Part shown: piece by piece, positions 36,631 through 46,078 of the stretch | How the letters are laid out: the number at the start of each line of letters is the position of its first letter | Position numbering within the stretch: position 1 is the stretch's first letter | Origin: Puniceibacterium confluentis | GTDB taxonomy: Bacteria; Pseudomonadota; Alphaproteobacteria; Rhodobacterales; Rhodobacteraceae | Assembly (NCBI RefSeq): GCF_007923445.1 | Contig: NZ_VOJI01000012.1 | Location: 62,001 to 126,000 of the forward strand | Length of the DNA stretch: 64,000 nt | Direction: 5' to 3' | Translations under genes and position numbers: made by a program | The notes under the pieces: generated by a model | Told to the model about the DNA's origin: nothing | Databases searched by the model: none | The model's input: the letters and a program-made list of their open reading frames with translations, nothing else

Positions 36631-37073
36631 GCCAGCCGTACTGATATGTAACCGCTGACGCAGTCCTTAGGTCGGTTCGGCGCATCAACCGCAAGCGGCG
36701 TCAACCGCCCCACGTTGCAGATGAGTTCTGGCGCTGCGAGGTGATACGCATCTCATGATGGGAAGTGCGTTTCGCAATGTGCTCGACACATTCAAATCTC
36801 AAATTGCCGGGCGTCGAGACCTGCGCGTAGGGTCATCGGTGCTGGCCGGATGATGCAACGGCACGGCATATCGCGCCTGCCTGAAATCGAAGGGGTAAGC
36901 CCGATCGCCAGAAGTTCAAGCGCTATCCAGTCCATTAACTGGCAGGCGATGCAGGCAGCGCCGAGAGAGGGCTTCCTTCCATTCCTGACATAGGATCGCA
37001 CCATAAATCTGTGGGATCAAACACTTAGGGAAACGACTGCTGCTGTGGATTACGGATATAGGATGGCTTGACG
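36631..37073. other. Gap between RTX-like gene and integrase
   Basis: Roughly 440 bp without a convincing gene. A minus-strand frame at 36792-37004 is open for 70 codons but has no recognisable content. Composition is close to 50% GC, in line with recently acquired DNA. Confidence 0.4.
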
Positions 37074-38294
37074 CTATCGGATGCGAACAACCATTGCGTC
37101 GCGGGTCAAGATAAATTGCGCCCAACGTTCCATCAAATCACGCCGTTTCTCAAACAGGTCAGACCGCGCATAGGCCGCCTCCGCCTTGTTCTGGATGGTA
37201 TGTGCCAGCGCGGCCTCGGACACTTCGCGCGGAATGTTGGTGCGTTCCTGCGCCCATGTCTTGAAGGATGTGCGGAATCCGTGCACGTCGACTTTAAAGC
37301 CAAGTTCCTTGACCAGCTTAGACAAGGTCATGTCAGAAAGCGGCTTGCCCGCCTTGGTGCCAGGGAACACAAGGCCGGTGCCATCGCTGAGTCCCTGCGC
37401 GGCCTGCAATATCTCGACAGCACGCAGCGACAGCGGTACGCGGTGTTCGCGCTTGGCTTTCATCCGGGTGCCGGGGATGGTCCAGACGGCCTTGTCCAGG
37501 TCCACCTCGGACCATTCGGCCAGACGGACCTCGCCGGACCGGCACGCTGTCAGAATGACAAATTCCAGTGCCAGCTTGGTGGTAATGCCCGCGTTCGACG
37601 CCTTCATCGCCGCGATGCAGCCATTAACCTCTGCATAGGGCAGCGCCTTGCGGTGTTCCTTGACACCGGTCTGCTTGGGCAGCGCCTGCGATATGGCTTC
37701 TGCCGGGTTGTCCTGCCGCCAGCCCTTCGCCACGGTCCATTTCATCACGGTGCCGATGCGTTGCCGCACCCGCCGTGCAGTCTCGGGCTTGTCGAGCCAG
37801 ATCGGTGTCAGCACCGCCAGCACATCGGCAGCGGTGATGTCAGTGACCTTTTGATTGCCCAGCCGGGGGAAAGTGTAGGTTTCCAGCGTCGAGATGAATT
37901 GTGCGGCGTGCTTGGCGTTGCGCCAGCCGGGGCGGTGTATCTCGTAAACCTTCCGCGCAGCTTCCTCGAAAGTCATCACGGCTTCGGCTTCGCGTCTGGC
38001 CTTTAGCGGGTCGCCGCCTTGCCGTGCCAGCTTGCGGTTTTGCAGTGCGATGTCGCGGGCCTCTGCCAGGCTGACCAGCGATGTCGGTCCTAGCCCGATT
38101 TCTGTCCGCTTGCCACGAATGACGATGCGCTGCACCCAGCGCCGCGCGCCCGTCGGTTCGACCTTGAGAAGCAGCCCGTTGCCGTCTGCATACTTGCCCG
38201 GTTCGGTCACCGTTCGAACGAAGGCGGCAGACAGCGCCTTGTCCGGGTGCCGTCCTGTCTTGAGGTTTGCAGCCTTCTGGTTCCCGTCCGCCAT
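37074..38294 (-). CDS. Tyrosine-type integrase (P4-like)
   Basis: Site-specific recombinase of about 406 aa with the P4-integrase layout. It has an N-terminal DUF4102-like domain (KTGRHPDKALSAAFVRTV, DGNGLLLKVEPTGARRW), a core-binding region, and a catalytic domain with Arg in TACRSGEVRLAEW, HGFR in KVDVHGFRTSF, the later His in ALAHTI and Tyr in AAYARSDLFEKRR. The starts at 38294, 38306 and 38333 are all possible; 38294 has GGGGGACGGA before it. It lies directly inside the right att repeat, as expected for the enzyme that placed the island. Confidence 0.93.
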   Translation of the reverse strand: MADGNQKAANLKTGRHPDKALSAAFVRTVTEPGKYADGNGLLLKVEPTGARRWVQRIVIRGKRTEIGLGPTSLVSLAEARDIALQNRKLARQGGDPLKARREAEAVMTFEEAARKVYEIHRPGWRNAKHAAQFISTLETYTFPRLGNQKVTDITAADVLAVLTPIWLDKPETARRVRQRIGTVMKWTVAKGWRQDNPAEAISQALPKQTGVKEHRKALPYAEVNGCIAAMKASNAGITTKLALEFVILTACRSGEVRLAEWSEVDLDKAVWTIPGTRMKAKREHRVPLSLRAVEILQAAQGLSDGTGLVFPGTKAGKPLSDMTLSKLVKELGFKVDVHGFRTSFKTWAQERTNIPREVSEAALAHTIQNKAEAAYARSDLFEKRRDLMERWAQFILTRDAMVVRIR

Positions 38295-38414
38295 TCCGTC
38301 CCCCATTTTATCTCGGAATATGGGGGGCTGCACAGGAACTCACAAGACATAAAACGGGGTTAAGCACTTGATTCAAGGTATTTAATGGAACGGTGCGGAA
38401 CGTGGACCGGCGGA

Positions 38415-38428
38415 CACAGCCTCCGCCA
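38415..38428 (+). repeat. attR: copy of tRNA-Ser 3' end
   Basis: CACAGCCTCCGCCA, identical to 28045-28058 in tRNA-Ser(UGA). It marks the right boundary of the island 120 bp beyond the integrase start. Confidence 0.85.
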
Positions 38429-38551
38429 TCTTAGCTGTAGGTAGCTAAGCAACGGATTAATATAGAACTATTTTGCCCCAAACCATGTCGCCTCACACAT
38501 GCTTTCCACACATGTGTGAAACTCAAGCGCTGGCGGACCTTTTACGGCAGG

Positions 38552-39469
38552 TCAACCAAGTCCCCCTTCAAAGAATGCTTCGTCGATCTGCTTGATGTGC
38601 AGCACGTCCTTGTCTCTGCAACCGACGTTGTACCGGATCATCAGTCGGGCCAGCTGCTTGCCATCTATCAAAACGATCCGCGAACCAAGGTCCTTGACCG
38701 TTTGCAGAGCCGCAGGGCTGAAACTGGATGTTGTGACGAAGATCCCCTTGTTAGCCTTCTTGATGTTCAAGGCCCCAAAAAAGTCCCGGATATCGCTTGC
38801 ACCGATGTTGTTGCCTTCTGCGTAGCGTTTCGCCTGCAGGTAGATCTGATCAACACCCAACGGATCTTGGTCTATTACTCCATCAATCCCGTTATCCCCA
38901 GTTTGCCCTAGCGCCCTGCCCGCTTCTTTCCAGCTTCCACCGTAGCCCATCGCCAGCAGCAGTTCGACGATTAGAACCTCAAAGAAGGCAGGGGTTGCCT
39001 CTCGCACCACTTCAATCAAGTTAGCGGCCAAGGAGGCATTCAGGCGCTGATATGCAATCTGTATACTTTCATCGGGCGTCTCTTGCTCCTCAGCAGCAAC
39101 AGATGGGATCATTTGCTCGTCGATGTCCTTCCCTCTAGCGAGGAAATCTTGGAAATTATCAAAGCGTTCAAGATACTTGGAGTTCAGCTGAATGGACGGA
39201 TCGTCAGCCACCCCTTGTCCGTCCGCTGTGAGTTCGTAGAACCCTCGCTTCGGGTTGCTCACAAGGCCAGCTTGCTTCAAATAAGATCGCGCCCAATGTA
39301 CACGATTTGCGATTGCTGTCTGCTTGCCGCTCGGAAGAAGTAAAGCACGCTCATCCTCTGGCAACTGAAAGAGCTCAGACATTTCTTCTACAACGTCAGA
39401 AATCTTCCTTTGCTCTTCGCGTGCCGCCATCAGCACAGGACGCATCAGAGTTTGGTAATCTGGAATCAT
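38552..39469 (-). CDS. Mrr-type restriction endonuclease
   Basis: Type IV-like restriction enzyme of 305 aa. An N-terminal winged helix (Mrr_N: IPDYQTLMRPVLMAA ... LTADGQ, about residues 1-90) is followed by the Mrr catalytic domain (about 155-305). Its motif is spread over MGYGGSWKEAGRALGQTGDNGIDGVID with the D in GIDG and QAK in IYLQAKRY. It would cut methylated foreign DNA. AT-richer than its surroundings, it sits just outside the tRNA island next to a resolvase gene, so it is probably an acquired defence gene of its own. Confidence 0.85.
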   Translation of the reverse strand: MIPDYQTLMRPVLMAAREEQRKISDVVEEMSELFQLPEDERALLLPSGKQTAIANRVHWARSYLKQAGLVSNPKRGFYELTADGQGVADDPSIQLNSKYLERFDNFQDFLARGKDIDEQMIPSVAAEEQETPDESIQIAYQRLNASLAANLIEVVREATPAFFEVLIVELLLAMGYGGSWKEAGRALGQTGDNGIDGVIDQDPLGVDQIYLQAKRYAEGNNIGASDIRDFFGALNIKKANKGIFVTTSSFSPAALQTVKDLGSRIVLIDGKQLARLMIRYNVGCRDKDVLHIKQIDEAFFEGGLG

Positions 39470-39536
39470 GCAATCAATCCTTTATTATCCCAGAGCGTAA
39501 AAAGGGGACTGGCAAACTACCAGCCCCTTACCGTCC

Positions 39537-40091
39537 TTAGATTTTGACACCCGAGACCATCCGGTACACCGACCTCTCGGAGATAGCGAATTCACGGGCG
39601 ACTGCGCGCTTGCTGTGGCCTTCCCTGACCATCCTCAGCACATCCTCAGCCTTGGCCTGCGCCGTTCGCTTACGGCCCTTGGAGCGTCCCTCTGCCTTGG
39701 CCTTGGCGATGCCTTCCTTCTGACGTTCCAGCATCATTTCCCGCTCAAACTGAGCGACTGAGCCAAGCACATTGAGCATCAGCTTTCCGGTTGCGTTGGT
39801 GGTGTCCAAACCAAGATCAAGGATGCGAAGACCGACGCCATTGGCCTCCAACCGTTCAACGATCTCTCCAAGGTGCCGTACAGACCGTGCCAGCCTGTCC
39901 AGTTTGGTGAAAATGAACACATCACCGTCCCGGCAGAACTCCAATGCGTCCGAGAGCGCCGGGCGGTTGCCTACCGAGCTTGTCTGTTCCTTCCAGACCT
40001 TCTCGCAGCCGTTTGCTGCCAACTGTGCTGCCTGTGCCGCAAATCCTGCCTGTTGTTCCAGCGTCGAAGTCCGTGCGTATCCAATGAGCAT
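39537..40091 (-). CDS. Serine recombinase (resolvase/invertase)
   Basis: Small serine recombinase of 184 aa. The start is MLIGYARTSTLEQQAGFAAQ, with catalytic Ser in ARTST, then KLDRLARSVRHLGEIV and LNVLGSVAQFEREMMLERQKEGI, and a C-terminal helix-turn-helix (MVREGHSKRAVAREFAISERSVYRMV). The ATG at 40091 is chosen because the catalytic domain starts there; the frame continues upstream without homology. It may be the mobility gene of the adjoining Mrr region. Confidence 0.9.
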   Translation of the reverse strand: MLIGYARTSTLEQQAGFAAQAAQLAANGCEKVWKEQTSSVGNRPALSDALEFCRDGDVFIFTKLDRLARSVRHLGEIVERLEANGVGLRILDLGLDTTNATGKLMLNVLGSVAQFEREMMLERQKEGIAKAKAEGRSKGRKRTAQAKAEDVLRMVREGHSKRAVAREFAISERSVYRMVSGVKI

Positions 40092-40163
40092 TGTCCGCCC
40101 CTCTGTCTGCCAATGATGTCTAAGGGGATGAGGCAGGTTGTCTGCCAAAGGGCGGAACCCACT

Positions 40164-40820
40164 TCAAAGACAGTGCAACCTGACCTGTTCGTTCTTGTCC
40201 GATAAAGGGCCACCGGAATTGCCGTTGATCACCGGACATCCTACATGCATCAGACCCGGCCCCAATCGTTTGACCGGGCAGTTGAAATCTCCGCTCGGCA
40301 GGTGCGGAGGCTTGCGGAGGTGGCCGATCAGAGCCACCTCGCTTTGATCCACGGCGGCTTCCTCGGGCTTTCCCAGCCATCGGGTTGACGCTTTCCACCG
40401 GGCTGTCCAGCACGACCAGAGCCACATCATTCCGGGGGCATTACTCCCGTCCAAACCATACGCGGGAGGTCGTATTTCCGACATTGTCCCGCGCGCCGCA
40501 ACATAGTCCCCGCGCGACCAGCCTGCGACGAACACACGCCCGGAGTGCCCGGCGTCCGACGCGAAATGGGCAGCAGTCGCAATCAGGTCTGGTGCGATCA
40601 ATGTCGCCGTACATCCCTGCCTGGTGCGAAACCCCGCATGCCCCAGTCGCCCGATTGCCGGGAACCGGGCGGCAATTTCATCGGCCTGGGGTGGTAAAGT
40701 CTCTTGTTGCGCTGCAGCAGGCGGGACGCGATGCAGAGAGACATGAGGGATTGCCCGACGACCTGGCGAAAACTGCGACGCTGCACCTAGATACCTGTTC
40801 GGTTGATCTCGGGCTGACAA
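40164..40820 (-). pseudogene. Trypsin-like serine protease, frameshifted and truncated
   Basis: Chymotrypsin-fold fragments. The catalytic-His region LIAPDLIATAAHFAS and the catalytic-Ser region INGNSGGPLSD are in one frame. The Asp segment NDVALVVLDSPVES is in another frame (around 40385-40440), so there are two compensating frameshifts. The C-terminus ends soon after the Ser motif, and no export signal is readable. It abuts the resolvase gene and is probably inactive. Confidence 0.7.
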
Positions 40821-40994
40821 TCGGCTGCACGGAGGCCCTCGGGGAGTCTCGAATCCAGAAGAATCCCACCGTTGGCTGTAGTATAAAGGACCGGAGCGCC
40901 AAAGCTGAGTGCGTGGCAGTCAGGCGTTCCTTTCGCATCGGACGTTCCGCCAGAACACTGCGAGAGGCAGGTCAGAGCCCGGAGTACTGCGCTA

Positions 40995-41117
40995 TCACCC
41001 TGTTTCAGCGGCTGGCGCGACTGTCTCTTCCATGCCTCCGGAGCCGAACAGGTAATAGCCTCCGACAATTACAACGATCACGACCACAACTGCGACAATG
41101 ATGTTTTTGGTATTCAT
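40995..41117 (-). CDS. Small single-pass membrane protein (40 aa)
   Basis: Starts MNTKNIIVAVVVVIVVIVGG, continues YYLFGSGG and ends in a short acidic and Ala-rich tail (METVAPAAETG-like). One strong transmembrane helix with the N-terminus likely inside. It is complete with ATG and stop; a GGGAG lies 13 nt upstream, a little far. Similar short Val-rich membrane proteins occur in Rhodobacteraceae, but I cannot name a family. Confidence 0.55.
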   Translation of the reverse strand: MNTKNIIVAVVVVIVVIVGGYYLFGSGGMEETVAPAAETG

Positions 41118-41745
41118 TTCCACATCAATTCTCCCGGATTAAGGGCTGCTGCCTCCCCTGAATAATAGACAGGGAACAGCCACACATAAGCATAGCGCAA
41201 AACGCTGATTCTGTCATCCGATCGACCTCTGCGCCGGAATGAACATCATTTGTCGCAAGAATGAAAACTCCGCACTCAGTGCGTTCCAGCGCAGTGCGGC
41301 GCAGGTCGGACCCTGGGCTCCTGCAGCCGCAACGCCTAACAGGGCGCAGCGAGTCTTCAGCGCCCCAGGGCAACAACAGTGCCTCGGTGTGCGGGCAATT
41401 TCGCTGGCGGCAACTTTGCCTGTTCAGACCACGGGCGGCAGAAGGGCGTGAGCCGTTTCACGCACATCTGCCAGCTTCGGTCTTCGGCGCGCTCGCGCTC
41501 GCGCCATGACTGTTGTCCATGCCAAATCTCGGCAGTTGACACTTAGCGCTTCTTTTTAGCATGATTACAATGCCTTACCTACCCTGACAGAGTTGTCTTG
41601 CAAGAGCATCCAATTCGAGTTGGGAGCACGGTTGTCAGAATATCAGCGGAATCAACGGCCGGAACCGCACCACCTGGTGCCACGGTGATCCGTCTGGTGT
41701 CCGTCTCTGACCTCATTCCCCACGCCAACAACGCGCCGACGCACG
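41118..41745. other. Noncoding or decayed DNA between small membrane gene and recombinase remnant
   Basis: About 630 bp with only short overlapping frames and no recognisable motif. It is flanked by a broken protease and a broken recombinase, consistent with decayed mobile DNA. Confidence 0.4.
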
Positions 41746-42151
41746 GCGCGGCGCAGGTGGCGTTGATTGCGGGCTCGAGGCCAGCGACTTCACCGTTGGC
41801 ATCATGGCGCTGGTCGCCCGGCAGGAGCGCGAAGCCATCTCCCGGCGCACCGGGGAGGCACTGGCGGCCGCCGGTGCATGTGGGGTCAGGCCGGGCAATC
41901 CCAATGGCGCCCCTACCCTGCACCGCGCTGGCAAGGGCGGAGAGGCGATCAGGCAGGCCGCGACGCGGAATGCCGGCCGACATGTGGCTGATGCTGCGGC
42001 AGTGGTCGCGGAACTGCAGCACGACGGCCAGACCACCCTCCGGGCCACTGCCGCCGCCCTCAACAGTCGGGGCATCCTGACCCGTCGTGGCGGCAGCTGG
42101 CTTGTGTCCAGCCTGCGCAACCTGCTGGTGAGGGTGGATCGGTCCGGCTGA
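41746..42151 (+). pseudogene. Serine recombinase C-terminal remnant
   Basis: The stretch DFTVGIMALVARQEREAISR, then RTGEALAAAGACGVRPGNPNG and ALNSRGILTRRGGSW, is the typical C-terminal half of a resolvase-type recombinase. The N-terminal catalytic part is missing: upstream of about 41760 the frame differs and no YxRxS motif is seen. Confidence 0.7.
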
Positions 42152-42189
42152 GCAGGTTGCTGCGTTCTGGCGATTTGAGCTTTCCGCCG

Positions 42190-42698
42190 TCAGACGAACA
42201 CGAAATCCTCGATCCCCAGATCCGTGGCGCTGACGCCGAACACATGGATGACATGACCGTCATAGGTCATCGTCACCCCCGCTTGTCCGTCGATCACGGC
42301 ATCGGTGATGTTCAGCGCATCGACCCGACCCTGAAGCCCCGACCCCGGCCCGTTCACGATCCCGGTCATGCGGACTGAGTCGAGGTCATTTTCGAAACCA
42401 GTGATCAGATCGACGTCAGAGAGTTTGAATTCGGTGAAGATCAATTGATCGGTGACACACCGCCGGTCATTGTCTCATTCCCGGCGCCACCGTTGAGGGA
42501 AGCGTTTCCGACGCTTCCGATGAGCACATCGTCGCCTTCACCTCCCGATACTGTCGTTGCCTGCACCGCCAGGAAATCTGCCGCGCCCTGTACCGCCGCC
42601 AGGACTGTTATCATCGGTACCGCCGATGACAATGTGATCTCCATCAGACCCGGCGATCCGGTCACTGGCCGCACCGCCGAGGATCGTGTCCCTTGCAA
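42190..42698 (-). pseudogene. RTX protein C-terminal remnant
   Basis: Two frames together give RTX features: GGEGDDVLIGSVGNASLNGG with GAGNETMTGG in the first, and a C-terminal segment FTEFKLSDVDLITGFENDLD ... FGVSATDLGIEDFVFV in the second. The frame changes near 42441. It lacks the bulk of an RTX protein and any start, so it is a decayed 3' fragment. It lies directly downstream of the CBS gene. Confidence 0.65.
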
Positions 42699-42707
42699 TT
42701 CCGCCGC

Positions 42708-43109
42708 TTAGGCTGACCAGTTATCGACCAAAGCACGCAGCACATCGGCACGGCTGATCTGCCCGACAAGTTCGCCATCGCGCAGGACCGGAAACCTGCG
42801 GTATTCGCTGACAAGGAAGCGTTCTGCAGCCGCGACAAGGTCTAGATCAGCGTCAAGCGTCACGACGTCGGTGCTCATATAGGCCGAGACCTGACCGCCC
42901 CATTCCTGATAATAGGCGCCGTTCAGCGCGGCACGCAGGCAGTCTTTCTTGGACAGGACGCCGACAAGACGACCATCCGCGTCGATGACCGATGCTCCGG
43001 AAAGCCGCTTTTCCAGCAGGGTCCTCATGGCATGCAGGATTTCCATGTCGGGCTTGAGCAGGATCAGATCGCTTGCCATGTAATCCGAAATGCGGGGTCG
43101 ATCAGTCAT
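42708..43109 (-). CDS. Two-CBS-domain protein
   Basis: Protein of 133 aa consisting of two CBS domains (about residues 8-65 and 75-133), with VGVLSKKDCLRAALNGAYY and ELVGQISRADVLRALV motifs. CBS pairs bind adenine nucleotides and act as energy sensors. Its start overlaps the nqrM stop by 4 bp, so it is the last gene of the nqr operon and may sense cell energy or redox state for it. That coupling is inference. Confidence 0.88.
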   Translation of the reverse strand: MTDRPRISDYMASDLILLKPDMEILHAMRTLLEKRLSGASVIDADGRLVGVLSKKDCLRAALNGAYYQEWGGQVSAYMSTDVVTLDADLDLVAAAERFLVSEYRRFPVLRDGELVGQISRADVLRALVDNWSA

Positions 43110-43270
43110 GCCTTGTCACCTTTTCTCGCACAGGCAGCGCAATCCGCGCCCGGAATGCAGGACACCCCGCCGCACGACCCCCTGAGCGGCGCACGACCGA
43201 AGATCGCCCCGACCGAAAGCCCCGCAATCGCAAGCACGATCAATCCGAACGTGATCAGGAACAGTGCCAT
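43106..43270 (-). CDS. nqrM: NqrM-like NQR maturation protein
   Basis: Small membrane protein of 54 aa. One transmembrane helix (FLITFGLIVLAIAGLSVGAIF) is followed by the Cys-rich tail APLRGSCGGVSCIPGADCAACARKG. NqrM helps insert the iron centre of NQR, and the GSCGG plus Cys cluster is its signature; this version is shorter than the classic one (about 75 aa). The ATG at 43270 starts 7 nt after the apbE stop. Position right after apbE in an nqr operon strongly supports the call. Confidence 0.82.
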   Translation of the reverse strand: MALFLITFGLIVLAIAGLSVGAIFGRAPLRGSCGGVSCIPGADCAACARKGDKA

Positions 43271-43277
43271 CACCACT

Positions 43278-44252
43278 TCACCCCACAACGATCCGGTCCG
43301 CGAACCGGCCTGTCATGACTTCGCGCAGACCCGTCCCGTCTCGCGAAAGGAACAACGCATCAACAGCCGCCTGTTCGGCAAATGCCGGTCCGTTTTCGGG
43401 TCCCATTGCGAATAGCGCGGTCGCCAGCGCATCCGCCGTGATCGCCCGAGGCGCAAAGACCGAGACCGAGGCCAACGCACTGTCAGAGGGCGCCATGCGC
43501 CTCGGGTCGATGATATGGCTGTAGCGGTGTCCGGCAAGGACATAGCTGTTGATCAGATCGCCTGATGTCGCGAGGGCCTCACTCCGCAGCGAAACAACAC
43601 AATGGGATGCCGACGGGCCGGACAGGGGACGTTCGATGGCCGCGCGCCATGGGGATGTGTCAGGTTTCAGTCCGCTTGCCGTAACCTCGCCGCCCAGTTC
43701 GATGAAGAAAGTCTCAAGCCCGCGCGACCGCAGTGCTTCGGCGCATTGGTCAAGCGCATGGCCCTTGGCAATGCCGCACAGGTCCAGCGTTTGCCGCGCA
43801 TGGGCCTTTCTTGCGCAATCGCTGCCCAGCGCAAGGTCCTGAAACGCGCCTTCAGGTGTCCCGGTGATCGGCCCGAAACCGTAGCGCCCGGTCAGACCGC
43901 CAAATGTCGGATCAAAGGCGCCCTGCGTCTGTGCCGCGATGCGGTGCGCCTCGGCGACTGTCGTGAGCGCTACGGGTGAAAGCGGCAACCAGTCCGTCGT
44001 TTCGGCGCGGTTGAAGGCCGAGATTTCCGATCCGGCGCGAAACGGCGACATCGCCGCGTCGATGGTTTCGATGACGCGCATCATGGCCCGGGCGACTGCC
44101 GCCGCATCCGTTCCCATGGCAGCCCGCACCCGCCAGCGTGCGCCGAACGCCGGGCCTTCGATCTGCAACAGGTCCGGAGTTGTTGCCTGAAGAGCCGTTG
44201 CACAAAGCGCCGCCCCGCTGCCCGCCAGAAATCCGCGCCGTGTCAGGATCAT
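43278..44252 (-). CDS. apbE: FAD:protein FMN transferase, Tat-exported
   Basis: Attaches FMN to Thr in exported flavoproteins such as NqrC. The Tat signal (ILTRRGFLAGSGAALCATAL) is followed by the ApbE domain with SPFRAGSEISAFNRAE, GAFDPTFG, LDLCGIAKGHALDQ, FFIELGGEV and YSHIIDPR. It has 324 aa. It lies 3 bp after nqrF in the operon, as in many nqr clusters, and is presumably needed for NqrC. Confidence 0.94.
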   Translation of the reverse strand: MILTRRGFLAGSGAALCATALQATTPDLLQIEGPAFGARWRVRAAMGTDAAAVARAMMRVIETIDAAMSPFRAGSEISAFNRAETTDWLPLSPVALTTVAEAHRIAAQTQGAFDPTFGGLTGRYGFGPITGTPEGAFQDLALGSDCARKAHARQTLDLCGIAKGHALDQCAEALRSRGLETFFIELGGEVTASGLKPDTSPWRAAIERPLSGPSASHCVVSLRSEALATSGDLINSYVLAGHRYSHIIDPRRMAPSDSALASVSVFAPRAITADALATALFAMGPENGPAFAEQAAVDALFLSRDGTGLREVMTGRFADRIVVG

Positions 44253-44255
44253 CGC

Positions 44256-45479
44256 CTAGCCTCCAAAATCATCGTTGAAGATCCGGTCGCGTCCGACACC
44301 CAGATCATCAAGCATGGCAAGGACCGCCTTGATCATCATCGGCGGGCCGCAAAGATAGTATTCGCAGTCATGCGGGGCTGGATGCGCTTCCAGCCCCCCG
44401 CGCAGCGCGACCTCGTGGACAAAGCCGGTCTCGCCCCGCCAGTCGTCATCGGGTCCGGGATCTGAAAGCGCAACGGTCCAGCGGAAGTTGGGGTGTCTCG
44501 CCTCCAGCCGCTCGAACTCGTCTTCATAGAACAGGTCCACACGGCTGCGCGCGCCGTACCAGAAGCTCATCTTGCGGGTGGTGTTCCTGCGCTCAAGCTG
44601 ATCCGTGATGATCGCACGCAGCGGGGCCATGCCGACTCCGCCGCCGATGAATATCATTTCCCGCTCGCTTTCCTGTGCCGCGAAGCTGCTGAAAGAGCCG
44701 GTGACACTGATTTTGTCGCCCGCGCGCAGGCCAAACAGCCAGGAGGAAACGACGCCGGGCGGCGCATCCGGGGCATCGGGTGGCGGCAAGGCAAGCCGGA
44801 CCAACAGGACGATACGGCCTGCGTCCGCAACCGCGTTGTTGGCGATGGAATAAGCGCGCGATACGCCGCCCTTGCTGCGCGCCCGCAGCGCGCCGAGCCC
44901 CTGCTGTTCCCAGGCGGCGCGATGCTCGGCGCCAATCTCGTAGTCGGCGAAGCTCAACTCGTATCTCGGGGCTTCGATCTGCACAAAGGCGCCCGGGGTG
45001 AAGGTGAAGGGTTCGTCGCCGGTCGGTGCCAGGACGATTTCGCGGATGATCGGGGCGATGGTCCGGCTTGAGACCACCGTGCAATCCCAGGAATGCGCCG
45101 CCAGCATGCTTTCAGGCAGTGTGACCGACATGTCCGAGCGTAAGGTTGTCTGACAGGCCAGCCGCAGGTCCGATGCGATCTCGGCGCGCGACAGAAGGGC
45201 GGCTTCGGTCGGCAGCGGCGGACGACTGCCATCGGTTATCTGCACCCGGCACTGTCCGCAGGTGCCAATTCCGCCACAGGACGACGGAACGGCGATCCCA
45301 TTGTCCGCAAGAGCCGTCAGAAGCCTGTCGCTTGCACGTGCCCTGATGTCTTTCCGGTCGTTTATGCGAATGGTGACCGGCCCCGAGGGCAGCAGGATTG
45401 TCCGCGCAAGCAGAACCAGGCCGGACAGCACCAGCACGATGAGGATGAACACGGCACTGCCAAGAACAACCTCGCTCAT
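44256..45479 (-). CDS. nqrF: NQR subunit F, NADH-oxidising flavoprotein
   Basis: Entry subunit that takes electrons from NADH. It has an N-terminal TM helix (residues 5-27), a [2Fe-2S] ferredoxin domain with C68, C74, C77 and C109 ([18 protein letters not shown]), then a ferredoxin-reductase-type FAD/NADH module ([33 protein letters not shown]). It has 407 aa, normal. The start overlaps the nqrE stop by 4 bp. Confidence 0.95.
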   Translation of the reverse strand: MSEVVLGSAVFILIVLVLSGLVLLARTILLPSGPVTIRINDRKDIRARASDRLLTALADNGIAVPSSCGGIGTCGQCRVQITDGSRPPLPTEAALLSRAEIASDLRLACQTTLRSDMSVTLPESMLAAHSWDCTVVSSRTIAPIIREIVLAPTGDEPFTFTPGAFVQIEAPRYELSFADYEIGAEHRAAWEQQGLGALRARSKGGVSRAYSIANNAVADAGRIVLLVRLALPPPDAPDAPPGVVSSWLFGLRAGDKISVTGSFSSFAAQESEREMIFIGGGVGMAPLRAIITDQLERRNTTRKMSFWYGARSRVDLFYEDEFERLEARHPNFRWTVALSDPGPDDDWRGETGFVHEVALRGGLEAHPAPHDCEYYLCGPPMMIKAVLAMLDDLGVGRDRIFNDDFGG

Positions 45480-46078
45480 GGCTGGCCCACACCGACAAAG
45501 GCCGAGAAACCCATCGACATCAGACCCGTCACGATGAACGCGATCCCGAGTCCGCGCAGGCCCTCGGGGATATCGGCATAGCGCAGGCGTTCCCGGATCG
45601 CCGCGAAGGCGACGATTGCCAGCGCCCAGCCGACACCGCTGCCCAAGCCATAGACAATGCTTTCGGGCAGGCTGTACCGGCGGTCAACCATGAACAGGCT
45701 GCCACCGAGGACCGCACAATTCACCGTGATCAACGGCAGGAATATCCCGAGGTTCCGGTGCAGCCTCGGCGCATATCGGTCCAGCGCCATTTCAAGGATC
45801 TGAACAATGGCGGCGATGACGCCGATAAAGCAGATCAGTTTCAGGTAGGTCAGATCAACCTCAGGCAACCCGGCCCACCCCCAGGCCCCTTCGACCAGAA
45901 GGCCATTGAAAATCATGTGGTTGACAGGAACCGTGATGCCCTGCACCACGATCATCGCAAGTCCGAGGCCCAGTGCCGTCTCAACGCGCTTTGACACCGC
46001 AAGAAAGGTGCAGATGCCAAGAAAGAACGACAGCGCGAGGTTCTCCTGGAGCACTGATCGCCAGAACAATTCGCTCAT
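45476..46078 (-). CDS. nqrE: NQR subunit E
   Basis: Integral membrane subunit of 200 aa with six helices. The conserved Cys residues that bind the intramembrane iron centre shared with NqrD are seen in [12 protein letters not shown] and [11 protein letters not shown]. It is ATGA-coupled to nqrD and nqrF. Conserved length and motifs. Confidence 0.95.
   Translation of the reverse strand: MSELFWRSVLQENLALSFFLGICTFLAVSKRVETALGLGLAMIVVQGITVPVNHMIFNGLLVEGAWGWAGLPEVDLTYLKLICFIGVIAAIVQILEMALDRYAPRLHRNLGIFLPLITVNCAVLGGSLFMVDRRYSLPESIVYGLGSGVGWALAIVAFAAIRERLRYADIPEGLRGLGIAFIVTGLMSMGFSAFVGVGQP

Larger units (their letters stand above)
28059..38428. mobile_element. Integrative island in tRNA-Ser, P4-like satellite layout
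   Basis: The island is bounded by the 14-bp repeat and carries, mostly on the minus strand, an integrase, AlpA regulator, HTH protein, Toprim primase, DUF3987 protein and HGG-type small protein. This is the regulation-replication-integration set of P4-like satellites. No capsid, tail or conjugation genes are present, so it must depend on a helper or be defective. Cargo between alpA and the integrase is an unknown protein, a dead IS5-family element and an RTX-like gene. Confidence 0.85.

Noticed and set aside
36792-37004. Minus-strand 70-codon frame
   Set aside because: No recognisable motif or good ribosome site; perhaps decayed IS DNA, not enough to call.
40787-41068. Minus-strand 93-codon frame next to the protease remnant
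   Set aside because: It overlaps the small membrane gene in another frame and has no family content.
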